A stretch of 64,000 nucleotides of DNA from Demequina globuliformis (lineage in GTDB: Bacteria; Actinomycetota; Actinomycetes; Actinomycetales; Demequinaceae): contig NZ_BBRG01000001.1 of assembly GCF_000975155.1 (NCBI RefSeq), positions 603,999-667,998 on the forward strand, written 5' to 3'. The position numbers were made by a program, and so were the translations under genes. This document shows positions 52,658 through 61,761 of the stretch, in pieces. The notes below the pieces were generated by a model that saw only the letters and a program-made list of their open reading frames with translations, made no database searches and was not told the origin of the DNA. Position 1 is the stretch's first letter; the number at the start of each line of letters is the position of its first letter.

Positions 52658-54343
52658 ATGAGCGAGAACCCGCAGCCCCCCAAGGAGGCCGCGTTCTTCA
52701 CCGCTATCCGCGACTGGGAGCTGACCCGCAGCGACCGCGGGCTAGGAGGCGTCGCGTCCGGACTTGGCGCCAGGGTGGGCATGGCCCCAGCCCCGGCCAG
52801 GTTGATTACCATCGTGGCGGCCGTGATCCTGCCCGGCGTGGTGCTCCTGGCCTACGCCGCCGCATGGGGCCTGCTGCCCGACCGGCGCGGCTCAATCGTC
52901 ATTCAGGACTTTGGGCGCGGCATCACGAACGTAGGCGCGCTGCTAGGCATCGCCGTGATGGCGGTCCTTGGCTTCGCTAGCCTCGACAGCGGCGGCCTCC
53001 TGAACTGGTGGGGCGGCGGCTACGACCTGTGGTGGATCCACGATGCCGGCCCGTTCGAGCTTCTCGCCGCGTTCTTCGCGATCGTCATTCCCCTGGCGGT
53101 GCTTGGCGGGCTCGTGTTCCTCATCGTCTACCTGGTGCGGCGCAGCAAGGCATCAGGCCAGGTACCTCCCGGCACACCCGCAGCTGGCACCACGTGGTCG
53201 TCCGCTCAGGAACCGCAGCATGGCGGCCGGGCTGCCGGCCCGGCATCCGCTCAGCCGTCGGACGTCCCCGCCTCCGCGCCTGGAGAAGAGCCTTCAGGCG
53301 CCACTGCCCCGGTCAAGCACCCGTCGGACTCGTCAGACACCTCCGCGAACGAGGCAACCGACCTCTACTCGGGCGACCCCGCCAAGCCCCAGCCATGGGA
53401 GCCGGCCCTTACCCCAGGCGACCCCCGTGCGGGACTGCCGCCGGCCGGGCCTGGCAAGCGGGCATCGGCCCGTCGCAACGACGCCAGTGCCTACGCGTGG
53501 AGCACCTCGACCGGCCAGCCCGCGCCGGCTCCAGCACCCGCCTACACTCCGCCACTGCCCCCAAGGGCGCCGCGTGTTCCCGGCCCCGGCAAGGGCGCGT
53601 GGTTGGCACTCCTGGGAGTCGCCCTCTTGTCTGGCGCGGGCGTCATCATCGCCGAACGCGTCGGGGACCTCACTGTCGCCTGGCCGCTGGCATGGTTCGC
53701 GGGCTTCGCGGTGGGCCTGGGCCTCATCCTCGTGGTCGTGGCGCTCAGTGGACGTCGGCTCGGGTTCCTGGGATTCGTGTCCGTGCTGGTCGCGATCGCC
53801 GGCGTGGCGTTTTCCGCGAACTCCGATGACCTCCGCGCTGCGTACGACGACGCGAGCGCGAGCTTTGGTTGGACCTACCAGGAAGACTCGGGCTACGGCA
53901 TCGAACCGACCCCCGGTGTCGACGAACCGGATCAGATCTCCGTTGCCGAGGCGTTCGGCGACGACTACTCCACCATGTACATCGAAGGTGCCTGCTACGA
54001 CACGTCACGCTTTACCAGCGACGAGGAATGGAGCATGTGGTTTGGTTACGACCTCGACCCCACGCCCAACGCTGTCAACCGCTACGACGCCGTCGACGAC
54101 GACACCTCGGCGACGCTCCGCGCCGAGGTCACCGACGTGACGATGCCCGCCGGCACCTCGCTTCACGTCACGGGCGTCAGCGGCCAGTTCATCGTGTGGC
54201 CGGACCGCGAGGTGTATTGCGAGATCTGGTCGGACGTGTCCGACGGCCCCGTCGTCGAACTCGTCAACCCTGACACCCCCGTGCTCACCCTGTCCGCCTA
54301 CGAGGGCGGCACCATCATCGTCAACGAGGAGGTCACCCCGTGA
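52658..54343 (+). CDS. PspC domain multi-helix membrane protein
   Basis: The 561-residue protein begins with a PspC domain (about 20-75: LTRSDRGLGGVASGLGARVG then ILPGVVLLAYAAAWGLLP), followed by two more membrane helices (about 95-160), a long Pro/Ala/Ser/Thr-rich loop (about 170-305), further helices (about 312-385) and a C-terminal extracytoplasmic beta-rich domain (about 430-561). PspC proteins act in envelope-stress sensing and can control a partner kinase. ATG at 52658 follows GAAGGAG. Its stop overlaps the next gene (GTGA). Confidence 0.85.
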   Translation: MSENPQPPKEAAFFTAIRDWELTRSDRGLGGVASGLGARVGMAPAPARLITIVAAVILPGVVLLAYAAAWGLLPDRRGSIVIQDFGRGITNVGALLGIAVMAVLGFASLDSGGLLNWWGGGYDLWWIHDAGPFELLAAFFAIVIPLAVLGGLVFLIVYLVRRSKASGQVPPGTPAAGTTWSSAQEPQHGGRAAGPASAQPSDVPASAPGEEPSGATAPVKHPSDSSDTSANEATDLYSGDPAKPQPWEPALTPGDPRAGLPPAGPGKRASARRNDASAYAWSTSTGQPAPAPAPAYTPPLPPRAPRVPGPGKGAWLALLGVALLSGAGVIIAERVGDLTVAWPLAWFAGFAVGLGLILVVVALSGRRLGFLGFVSVLVAIAGVAFSANSDDLRAAYDDASASFGWTYQEDSGYGIEPTPGVDEPDQISVAEAFGDDYSTMYIEGACYDTSRFTSDEEWSMWFGYDLDPTPNAVNRYDAVDDDTSATLRAEVTDVTMPAGTSLHVTGVSGQFIVWPDREVYCEIWSDVSDGPVVELVNPDTPVLTLSAYEGGTIIVNEEVTP

Positions 54344-54789
54344 TCACCACCACTGCACCGCGCCGGCGCGCCGGTCAACGCCTCTCCTCTGCGATCTGGG
54401 GCCTGCTCGTCATCGGCTCGGGCGCGCTCATGATCCTCACGTTCTCGGGGTACGCCGTGGACCTGGAACTGTTGGGCATCATCCTGCTCGCCTCGCTGGG
54501 CGGGTGGCTGATGTTGTCGGCAGCGCTGTCCGGCCTAGGTCGCAAGCGCGAAATCCGCGAGGCCACCGCGCCCGTGGTCGAAGAGCCACACGACGACGCC
54601 CACGCAGGCACCGCGCCTGACGCCGATGACGCGCTCGACCGGACGGCCTCCCCCGACGCAGACGCGCTTGCAACGCCGAACGGCCCTGAGTCAACGGGCG
54701 CCGCGGGTCCCGCAGACCCGACAGACCCCGCAGACCCCACAGGCCCCGCAGACCCGACAGACCCCTCAGACCCGGAGCCGCGCAGCTAG
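54340..54789 (+). CDS. Small membrane protein with DPTDPA-type tail repeats
   Basis: The 149-residue protein has two membrane helices (about 17-36 and 42-62), then an acidic, Pro-rich tail ending in PADPTDP-type repeats (about 125-146) coded by 9-bp-periodic DNA. GTG at 54340 overlaps the PspC gene stop, so it is coupled to it; it may be an accessory of the same stress system. A terminator follows. Family unknown. Confidence 0.7.
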   Translation: MITTTAPRRRAGQRLSSAIWGLLVIGSGALMILTFSGYAVDLELLGIILLASLGGWLMLSAALSGLGRKREIREATAPVVEEPHDDAHAGTAPDADDALDRTASPDADALATPNGPESTGAAGPADPTDPADPTGPADPTDPSDPEPRS

Positions 54790-54806
54790 AGGCCGCTCCG
54801 TCCTCC

Positions 54807-54842
54807 GCCGCCGGGTGCGCTTGCCATCGCGCGCCCGGCGGC
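54807..54842 (+). terminator. Rho-independent-like terminator after the PspC operon
   Basis: Stem GCCGCCGGGTGCGC (54807-54820) with GCGCGCCCGGCGGC (54829-54842), one mismatch, 8-nt loop, followed by the T-rich ACTTCTTTGTCT. Best classical terminator in the window. Confidence 0.8.
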
Positions 54843-54963
54843 ACTTCTTTGTCTGAGCCAAGGCGCGGCAGGAGCGCGCCCCACGACCCTGCAGGGAATC
54901 CACGGCCCGCGCCGTCCGTTGCCCTTACGGAACCACGACGCCCCTCATGCCAAGGAGACACCC

Positions 54964-55665
54964 GTGCCCTACCGCCTGACCGCCGCCGCTCTCGCCTCCA
55001 CCTTGGTGGTGGCCGGGTGCTCCGCGAGTGACACAGACACCACCGCAACGGCGACCGCGACCGCGCCGCCGACCACCGAGTCGGCACCTCACGCGGACGC
55101 CAGTCCCACATCGAAAACGTCGGCGGACATCGACGTGGACTCCGAGGGCTCACCGAGCGCCGATGCGCAGGACGCCGAGGGCACCGCAGCGCTGGGCACC
55201 GCCGCCGCGACTGTGGAGATCACTTTGCCGGGACAGTGGCAATACGAGGGCACGTACGGCGACGGCGCCGTGCCGTACGCCGTGCTGGTGGATGCCTCGC
55301 AAGCCTTTGACCTCTCCGAGCCGGGTTCGGCCGCATACGACGACTCCGTGTGGGTCCAGGTCGAGACCTACCGAGTAGGCGCCGACGCGCCGTTTGCTGA
55401 CGCGGTCGCCGACAACCCGGCTGACCTCGCGGGCCAGCTCGCGGACGCCCATGGCGGCGACGCGCAAGAGGTCGACGGCCGAGACGTGCCGCTCGTTTAT
55501 GCCACCTACGAGCAGGACGGAGCGAGCGTCGATGACCTGTACGCGCTCCACGGTGACGTATGGATCCTTGCGCGACCCAGCAACGTTGACGTCGACGGCT
55601 ACCTTGACGGCGACGACGTCGACGGGATCCTCACCGCCGTCTTGGAAAAGGCAACGATTCTCTAG
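54964..55665 (+). CDS. Secreted lipoprotein of unknown function
   Basis: The 233-residue protein starts VPYRLTAAALASTLVVAGCS, a lipoprotein signal with lipobox VAGC, then a Thr/Ala/Asp-rich linker (about 25-75) and a folded domain (about 80-233) with ATVEITLPGQWQYEGTYG at its start, resembling LpqN/LpqT-type domains only loosely. GTG at 54964 has AAGGAG 7 nt upstream. It has its own transcript after the terminator and is convergent with the Stealth gene. Confidence 0.75.
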   Translation: MPYRLTAAALASTLVVAGCSASDTDTTATATATAPPTTESAPHADASPTSKTSADIDVDSEGSPSADAQDAEGTAALGTAAATVEITLPGQWQYEGTYGDGAVPYAVLVDASQAFDLSEPGSAAYDDSVWVQVETYRVGADAPFADAVADNPADLAGQLADAHGGDAQEVDGRDVPLVYATYEQDGASVDDLYALHGDVWILARPSNVDVDGYLDGDDVDGILTAVLEKATIL

Positions 55666-55707
55666 GGCCGATGCCCCGGCAAGCGGGCATAGAGCGTGAC
55701 ACGTCCG

Positions 55708-57342
55708 TCACGCTGCCTCGAAACTGCTAGGGACCGGGAACACCTGCTCGAGAAACGCCGGGACAATCTGGTCAAGTTCGGCCATCTGCTCAGGCGTGGC
55801 ATTGGTCTCGTTGAGACAGAACACATCGAGGTTGCGACGCTGACGCAGGAGCGCGAGCTGAGAACGGACATCCGGACGGGCGAGATCGAGGTAGCCATAC
55901 CGAATGGAGCCCTCGTGTGCCCGGCCGGACGCGTATGCCCAGTAGTGGTGCAGCGCGGACGTGATGGAGATGTCCTTGGGGTGACGCAGCACGGAGGCTT
56001 GGGTCTGCGCAAACAGGTCGGCGTGGGTCGCTTCGAGGTCTGCCAGTACGTCCTTGCGTTGGGGGTGCGGAGTGTGCTTGAACTTCTGCGTGATCGTCAC
56101 TCCGAACGCGTCGCGCACGAGCGCGCGATTGTTCTTCGCGGCAGATAGCACGGGAAGGTCGCGTGCCGACGGCTCGGCGACGTCCAGCACTGCCTTAGAG
56201 CGGAAGAACTTGGTCAGGCCGCCGGGACCAAAGAACGTCTGGGCGGCGACTGGCCGGCCAAACATGATGTCGTCGTTGATGTAGAGGTAGCGATCGCTCA
56301 GGCCAGGGATGTGGTGAAGTTGGGACTCGATCGCGTGCGAATTGAATACCGGCAGGACGGAGGGGTCGGAGAAAATCTCGCTGTGGTCGACAACGGTCAC
56401 GCGCGGGTGGCCCTCGACAAGCCACGCCGGGCGCTGGCGGTCCGTCACGATGTAGATGTGACGCACCCACGGGGCGTACATCTCGAGAGACCTCAGCGAA
56501 TAGCGCAGTTCGTCGCGGTCGGCGTACCGGGACGGGACGTCTGCCGCATCGTTGTACTCCTCGCGCTCGGTGTCCCCAGTGCGCTCGGCTTTGCGCGCGA
56601 GCCACGCGGGATCGTTGCCGTCGACCCAGGTGTAGACAACATCGATGGGGTCAGTGACGGCATCGATCAGCGGGGGCCACGCGGGTGTGAACGTGGCATC
56701 GCCCGAATACTCGGCCCACGTGTCCGGCTCAAAATACGCAACCGTCGTCGCTGGGTGGCGTGGGTGACGGTGCAACGTGCCGGGCGTGAACTCATCGCCG
56801 TCGACCCGCTCGATGCCCTCGCCGAGCGCCGTGTACACCAGAACCGTGACCGTCTCTGCACGGGAATTGAGGCGCCGCGCGGGCGCGTCGACGTTGCGGT
56901 AGACGCGCGCCGACAGCAGACCGCCCTCACGATCACCAGGAACCATAGGCGCGGCACCATCGGCAGGCTTCGCCGAACGCGCCACTGGTTGCCGCTGAGC
57001 CTGCCGGGTGCGCAGGACCCAGCCGTCCTCAGCAGATAGCGCGCCAAGCGCCTCCGCTGTTCGTGAGGCATCGGCTTCACCGACCACCACCGTGGGCGCG
57101 TACGAGTCAGGCGCTGGTAGCACGGTGTGCCGCACCCCCGCCCCGCTCAGGGCTCGCCTGACCGCTGCCAGGTTCTCGGCCACGAGGTGCCCTGCGTTGT
57201 GGCCCCGCTGCGCGGGGATTGATGGCTCGCGGGACTCGCGCTCACGGAGCCGCTCCCACTTCCACTCGAGGTAGCGCAGACGCTGCGCCTCCGTCATGCG
57301 TGATGCCACATTCCGACGCAAACGCGTCACCAGTCGTGCCAA
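55708..57342 (-). CDS. Stealth family sugar-phosphate transferase
   Basis: The 544-residue protein carries the four Stealth conserved regions: IDVVYTWVDGNDPAW (CR1), the long CR2 with DELRYSLRSLEMYAPWVRHIYIVTDR through YLYINDDIMFGRPV, then HTPHPQRKDVL (CR3) and FCLNETNA (CR4). Stealth proteins move hexose-1-phosphate units onto capsule or wall glycans. The start is TTG at 57342, 8 nt after AGGGAGG, rather than further upstream where the frame runs through non-coding DNA. The N-terminal 170 residues include coiled and beta segments of unknown use. Monocistronic. Confidence 0.85.
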   Translation of the reverse strand: MARLVTRLRRNVASRMTEAQRLRYLEWKWERLRERESREPSIPAQRGHNAGHLVAENLAAVRRALSGAGVRHTVLPAPDSYAPTVVVGEADASRTAEALGALSAEDGWVLRTRQAQRQPVARSAKPADGAAPMVPGDREGGLLSARVYRNVDAPARRLNSRAETVTVLVYTALGEGIERVDGDEFTPGTLHRHPRHPATTVAYFEPDTWAEYSGDATFTPAWPPLIDAVTDPIDVVYTWVDGNDPAWLARKAERTGDTEREEYNDAADVPSRYADRDELRYSLRSLEMYAPWVRHIYIVTDRQRPAWLVEGHPRVTVVDHSEIFSDPSVLPVFNSHAIESQLHHIPGLSDRYLYINDDIMFGRPVAAQTFFGPGGLTKFFRSKAVLDVAEPSARDLPVLSAAKNNRALVRDAFGVTITQKFKHTPHPQRKDVLADLEATHADLFAQTQASVLRHPKDISITSALHHYWAYASGRAHEGSIRYGYLDLARPDVRSQLALLRQRRNLDVFCLNETNATPEQMAELDQIVPAFLEQVFPVPSSFEAA

Positions 57343-57377
57343 TCCAGTGCCCTCCCTAGGCAGTGCCGAACAAACAT

Positions 57378-57395
57378 GAACAGCAAGTGAACAGC
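57378..57395. promoter_or_regulatory. Direct repeat GAACAGC (x2, 11-bp period) upstream of the Stealth gene
   Basis: GAACAGC at 57378-57384 and 57389-57395, one helical turn apart, in an AT-richer patch (57360-57450) ahead of the TTG start. Read on the minus strand it is GCTGTTC. Possible regulator site; the patch also holds TTTACA and AT-rich stretches fit for a promoter. Confidence 0.4.
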
Positions 57396-57588
57396 GTTTG
57401 GGAGGCGGTATTTGTTCCCGGATATTTTGGTGTAAACCAGGACAAACCCTTGGCTGCCCGCGCGGCCGGCCCGACAGGCTGCCGCCGGTGGGCTCGTCAA
57501 CCCGCGCCAAGGGGGATCGGTGGACGACCACATCGCGGCTCGCGTGGCGCGTACGGGATGAGGCGCGCGGCGGCGCCCAGGAACGCGA
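57396..57588. other. Intergenic region without a recognisable gene
   Basis: Part of the 319-bp gap between the Stealth gene and guaA. The first 60 bases are AT-richer and probably hold the Stealth promoter; the remainder is GC-rich with short open frames lacking SD or conserved content. I see no gene here. Confidence 0.6.
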
Positions 57589-57618
57589 AACGGCGGCCAG
57601 GCTGACCTGACCGCCGTT
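57589..57618 (-). terminator. Terminator of the guaA operon
   Basis: Stem AACGGCGGCCAGG (57589-57601) with CCTGACCGCCGTT (57606-57618), 12 of 13 pairs, 4-nt loop, 43 bp past the guaA stop; read on the minus strand it is followed by TTTCGCG. Confidence 0.7.
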
Positions 57619-57661
57619 GCCCGCCGTCAAAGTACAGGCAGGTAAAGGTACGCGCGGGGAG

Positions 57662-59236
57662 CTACTCCCACTCGATGGTGCCCGGCGGCTTGCTGGTGAC
57701 GTCCAGCGTGACGCGGTTGACTTCGGCGACCTCATTCGTGATGCGGTTGCTGATGTGCGCGAGCGTCTCGTAGGGCAGGCGCGACCAGTCAGCGGTCATC
57801 GCGTCCTCGGAGGACACAGGCCGCAGCACGACGGGGTGGCCGTACGTGCGCCCGTCACCCTGGACGCCTACCGAGCGGACGTCGGCGAGCAGCACCACCG
57901 GGCACTGCCAGATTTCCTGGTCCAGGCCGGCTGCGGTCAGTTCCTCGCGAGCGATGGCGTCCGCTTTGCGCAGGATCTCCAGACGCTCCCAGGTCACCTC
58001 GCCAATGATGCGGATTCCCAGACCGGGGCCGGGGAAGGGCTGGCGTCCCACGATCTCCTCGGGGATGCCGAGTTCACGGCCCACCGCGCGGACCTCGTCC
58101 TTGAACAGGGTGCGCAGCGGCTCCACGAGCGAGAACTGAAGGTCATCGGGAAGACCGCCCACGTTGTGGTGGCTCTTGATGTTGGCTGCGCCTTCGCCGC
58201 CGCCGGACTCGACTACGTCGGGGTACAGCGTGCCCTGGACGAGGAACTCGACGTCGCCGTCGGCGCCGGCCTCTTCAACAACCTGGCGCGCGGCATCCTC
58301 GAACACGCGGATGAACTCGCGGCCAATGATTTTGCGCTTGTCCTCGGGGTCCGAGACGCCGGCGAGCGCAGTCAGGAACCGCTCCTTCTCATCACGAATG
58401 ATGAGGCGCACCCCGGTGGAGGCCACGAAGTCCTTTTCGATCTGCTCGACCTCGCCCGCGCGCATGAGGCCGTGGTCGACGTGGATGCAGGTGAGCTGGT
58501 CACCCACGGCCTTTTGCACAATCGCTGCCGCGACGGCGGAGTCGACGCCGCCGGACAGGGCGCAGATGACGCGCTTGTCGCCCACCTGTGCGCGGATGCG
58601 CTCGACCTGCTCATCAATGACGTTCGCGCTGGTCCAGTCTGCGGTCAGCCCCGCGACGTGGAACAGGAAGTTCTCAATGGCGCGCTGTCCCTCGGGAGAG
58701 TGCTTCACCTCGGGGTGCCACTGCACGCCGCACATGCGGGCGTCGAGGTTCTCGAACGCGGCGACCGGAGCGCCTTCAGTCGTGGCGAGCACGGTGAATC
58801 CCTCGGGCGCTGCCTGCACGGAGTCGCCGTGGCTCATCCACACGGTCTGCTCTGCGCCGGACCCGGCGAGCGCGGTGCCAGGTTCAGCGACTGCTGCGGT
58901 GGTGCGTCCGTACTCGCGCTTGCCGGTCTGCGCGACGGTACCGCCCATCGCCTGCGCCATGGCCTGGAAGCCGTAGCAAATGCCCATGATGGGAACGCCA
59001 GCGGTGAAGATCGCTTGGTCGATGCTGGGCGCGCCGTCCGCGTACACGGAGGAGGGGCCGCCGGACAGGATGATCGCGGCGGGGTTCTTCTCGAGCATGC
59101 GCTCTGCGGACATCGAGTGCGGCACGATCTCGCTGTACACGTTGGCCTCACGCACGCGGCGCGCGATGAGCTGCGCATACTGGGCGCCAAAGTCAACGAC
59201 CAGCACGGGCCGATGCTCGGTGGGCGGGGTAGTCAT
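57662..59236 (-). CDS. guaA: GMP synthase (glutamine-hydrolysing)
   Basis: The 524-residue protein makes GMP from XMP. The class I glutaminase domain shows [11 protein letters not shown] with the nucleophile Cys and [10 protein letters not shown] with the His-Glu pair; the PP-loop ATP pyrophosphatase is [11 protein letters not shown]; the C-terminal dimer domain ends [14 protein letters not shown] at 59236 has AAGGAGG 6 nt upstream and overlaps the DUF3817 stop (ATGA). It is the last gene of GGDEF-SURF1-DUF3817-guaA, an arrangement that puts a GTP-consuming signalling enzyme and GMP synthesis on one message. Confidence 0.97.
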   Translation of the reverse strand: MTTPPTEHRPVLVVDFGAQYAQLIARRVREANVYSEIVPHSMSAERMLEKNPAAIILSGGPSSVYADGAPSIDQAIFTAGVPIMGICYGFQAMAQAMGGTVAQTGKREYGRTTAAVAEPGTALAGSGAEQTVWMSHGDSVQAAPEGFTVLATTEGAPVAAFENLDARMCGVQWHPEVKHSPEGQRAIENFLFHVAGLTADWTSANVIDEQVERIRAQVGDKRVICALSGGVDSAVAAAIVQKAVGDQLTCIHVDHGLMRAGEVEQIEKDFVASTGVRLIIRDEKERFLTALAGVSDPEDKRKIIGREFIRVFEDAARQVVEEAGADGDVEFLVQGTLYPDVVESGGGEGAANIKSHHNVGGLPDDLQFSLVEPLRTLFKDEVRAVGRELGIPEEIVGRQPFPGPGLGIRIIGEVTWERLEILRKADAIAREELTAAGLDQEIWQCPVVLLADVRSVGVQGDGRTYGHPVVLRPVSSEDAMTADWSRLPYETLAHISNRITNEVAEVNRVTLDVTSKPPGTIEWE

Positions 59237-59598
59237 GCGGCCTCCTTGGCGACAACGGGCTCGAGCTCGCGGGCAACGCGCCGCTCGATGAAGAACGACA
59301 ACAGCGGCACCACGCCGCCCAAGAACATGGTGGCGAGGCGGCCGTAGCCCCAGCGCGCTTGCATCCATAGTTGCATCACGGTGATGACGTAGACGATATA
59401 GACGAATCCGTGCACCTGCGCGAGGATCCCGAATCCCGACTCCCACGACTCCGGGGTGTTGAGCGCCGGAATGTAGCGCAGCAGTGCCAGAAAGACGATG
59501 ATCAGCAGGGTGCCCGTAATGAACGCCATCACTTTGTAGCGCGCGAGGGCTCCAGGGGACACGGCCGATGCCGTGGCTGGGGTGGCGGGCTCAGTCAC
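59233..59598 (-). CDS. DUF3817 membrane protein
   Basis: The 121-residue protein has three membrane helices (about 26-46, 60-80 and 88-106) and the family features [20 protein letters not shown] and [31 protein letters not shown]. Function unknown; it often precedes guaA in actinobacteria. GTG at 59598 overlaps the SURF1 stop (GTGA) with GGAAGG upstream. Confidence 0.87.
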   Translation of the reverse strand: MTEPATPATASAVSPGALARYKVMAFITGTLLIIVFLALLRYIPALNTPESWESGFGILAQVHGFVYIVYVITVMQLWMQARWGYGRLATMFLGGVVPLLSFFIERRVARELEPVVAKEAA

Positions 59599-60392
59599 GA
59601 GGGTCCTTCCTTCAGGGCGGTGTCCGCGGCGGCCTCGACGTCCTGAGCGGGAGCGGGCTGCACACGTCCATTGTCCCGTATCCACCGCGCGGCAATGAAC
59701 GCGAAGAACGCGGCGAACAGCCACCATTCCAAGGCGTAGACGATCGAGCGGAAGTTCAGCTCGGCCTGCGGCTCGGGGGCTGGCAGTGCGTTCAATCCTT
59801 CTTCAGGCGACTCGGCGACCAGCACCGCTGAGTACAACGGACTGTCCCAATGCTGAGCAAACTGCGCCGGCGACAGTGTTGGGACCCAGAATGCGCCGTC
59901 TACCTCGGTGTCAGGCAGCTGGCCAAGTCCGGCCAGGCCCTCGGACCCGCGCAAGTAGCCGGAGATCTCGGCAGCAGGTTCGGGCTCACCCACCGGTCCC
60001 CCGACCTCGGCCGCGTTTTCCCAACCCACGACGACGGCGAGAGTAGCCTCCTGCCCCGTGCCCGTGGCATCGGCCGCCACCGTGTACGGACGCACCACCA
60101 GGACGGCGTCTTGCGACTCAATGGTGCGGCCGGGAACCAAAGCCGCCTCGGCATCGGCCCATTCACCGGCGACGTCCACAGCGGAACCTACGCCCCCCTC
60201 CGCCGGGCTGGCCGGCGCGAGCACGTCTGCAAGTGGGACGGGCTCTGGGTCGGGCTCGGCGGACTGCGCGTGTGTGCCGGACGACCACTGCCAGGTGCCG
60301 AGCGCGCCACACACGATCACCACGGCGATCGCGAGCGCGCTCACACCGAAGACGGGGCCGCGCTTGATGGCACCCACGGGGCGAGCCGTCAC
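59595..60392 (-). CDS. SURF1 family cytochrome oxidase assembly protein
   Basis: The 265-residue protein has the SURF1 layout: an N-terminal membrane helix (about 14-34) followed by LGTWQW, an extracytoplasmic domain with VSGEW-like (DVAGEWADAEAALVPGR) and VVVGWENAAE segments, and a C-terminal helix after IVYALEWWLFAAFFAFIAARW. SURF1 helps insert heme a into aa3-type oxidases. It overlaps the GGDEF gene upstream (ATGA) and DUF3817 downstream (GTGA). Confidence 0.87.
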   Translation of the reverse strand: MTARPVGAIKRGPVFGVSALAIAVVIVCGALGTWQWSSGTHAQSAEPDPEPVPLADVLAPASPAEGGVGSAVDVAGEWADAEAALVPGRTIESQDAVLVVRPYTVAADATGTGQEATLAVVVGWENAAEVGGPVGEPEPAAEISGYLRGSEGLAGLGQLPDTEVDGAFWVPTLSPAQFAQHWDSPLYSAVLVAESPEEGLNALPAPEPQAELNFRSIVYALEWWLFAAFFAFIAARWIRDNGRVQPAPAQDVEAAADTALKEGPS

Positions 60393-61591
60393 GCTCCTGC
60401 CCCGCGCACGCGGCGGCGGTCTTGAACACGGTCAAGGCGCGCACCCTCAGCAGGGTCGCGTTGCACGGCGCTCACTCGGTCTCGGCCCTTCTGCTTGGAC
60501 GTATACAGCGCGTCGTCGGCTCGTTTGATCGCGTAGTGCGCGGAGCCCACGTGCTCACCTTCAGTCACGCCTATCGACACCGTGATCGCGTGGTCGTGGC
60601 CGCTACACACGACGGGGCGTTCGCCGATGCTCCGGCGAATGCGATCCATCGTCAGCGCCGCTTCCTCGAGGGTCGCGTCTGGCAGAACAAAGATGAACTC
60701 TTCGCCTCCCCATCGTCCCACGGAATCCGTGAGGCGCAGTTCTGCTCGCAGGCGCACGCCCACCTCGGCGAGAACGGCGTCGCCGCAAGCGTGCCCGTGC
60801 GCGTCGTTGAGTTCTTTGAAGCGGTCCAGGTCCGCGATCGCGACGCAGTAGGGCGCAGCCCCTGGCAGAGCGAGAGCTTCGAGTCTCGCCAACACTGGCC
60901 GGCGAGTGGCCAAGCCCGTCAGCGCATCGGTGTTGGCGAGCGACTCTGCCCTGTGGGCCGATTCCGCGGCGAGCTGCTGCGCGGCGTCTGCGCGATAGTG
61001 CGCGATGGCGGCGAGCATGAACAGCAACGCGGCGGTCACAACGGCGGCAACGGAAAACATGCCGTTCAACACTGTGCGGGGCATCTCATATTGCGCCCTG
61101 GACGCCGGCATCGTGAACTGGCACAGCAAGAAAGCACCCAGGCTGAGCACCACCCACATGGCGCGCCAGGCCCACTGGCTCTTGGTCAGCAACACATACA
61201 CCAGTTGAGCGGCGGCCAACAGGTACAGATGGACGCCCGACTCCCAGCCCAAGAACCACGTGCCATAGGCCATTTGCACGGTGGGGACGGCGAAGGCCGT
61301 GAGCGCCGCAGCCAACTGACGACCGCACCGCACAATGACGATGCCAGCTGTATGCAATGCGATCCACACCACGTGCATCAGCACTAGGGGACGCAGGCCC
61401 GCGGCGTCGTAGGAAAGATAAAAGCTCAGGTACCCCAACGTGATCACCAGGCACAGACCCAAGAATGCCTGGGTGGAAGCGGCTGCGCGCCCGACTTCGC
61501 CGGTCAAACCGCTGACGCCTCTCTCAAGAAGGCGCGCCACCGTGTCCGACAACGCGCCTCGCCGGCGCGACCCCGGTCCCTCAGCCGTCAT
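60389..61591 (-). CDS. Membrane diguanylate cyclase (GGDEF) with I-site
   Basis: The 400-residue protein has about six membrane helices (about 45-205), then a GGDEF domain with NTDALTGLATRRP, IADLDRFKELNDAHGHACGD and RWGGEEFIFVLP. RLTD stands exactly five residues before GGEEF, the product-binding I-site, so c-di-GMP feedback inhibition is expected, unlike the cyclase at 49574. ATG at 61591 is used because GAGGGG lies just upstream. First gene of the operon that ends in guaA. Divergent from pta. Confidence 0.87.
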   Translation of the reverse strand: MTAEGPGSRRRGALSDTVARLLERGVSGLTGEVGRAAASTQAFLGLCLVITLGYLSFYLSYDAAGLRPLVLMHVVWIALHTAGIVIVRCGRQLAAALTAFAVPTVQMAYGTWFLGWESGVHLYLLAAAQLVYVLLTKSQWAWRAMWVVLSLGAFLLCQFTMPASRAQYEMPRTVLNGMFSVAAVVTAALLFMLAAIAHYRADAAQQLAAESAHRAESLANTDALTGLATRRPVLARLEALALPGAAPYCVAIADLDRFKELNDAHGHACGDAVLAEVGVRLRAELRLTDSVGRWGGEEFIFVLPDATLEEAALTMDRIRRSIGERPVVCSGHDHAITVSIGVTEGEHVGSAHYAIKRADDALYTSKQKGRDRVSAVQRDPAEGARLDRVQDRRRVRGAGA

Positions 61592-61761
61592 GGGCCCCTC
61601 ATATCCCGCACCAACTCGGCCGACCCTCACGAGTCACAGCCGCGCCGGGCGCCCCTCATTACCGTCAAGCGTACGCGGAGGCGCCGACATCCTCTAGGGC
61701 TGTGGACACTCGGGACTACAGTCACGGAGCACGCGCCCCACCTGCGTGAAAGGATGGTGAC

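Noticed and set aside
57617-59347. 576-residue open frame on the + strand opposite guaA
   Set aside because: Low-complexity Arg/Gly/Val/Leu composition typical of antisense shadows in GC-rich DNA; guaA on the minus strand is unmistakable.
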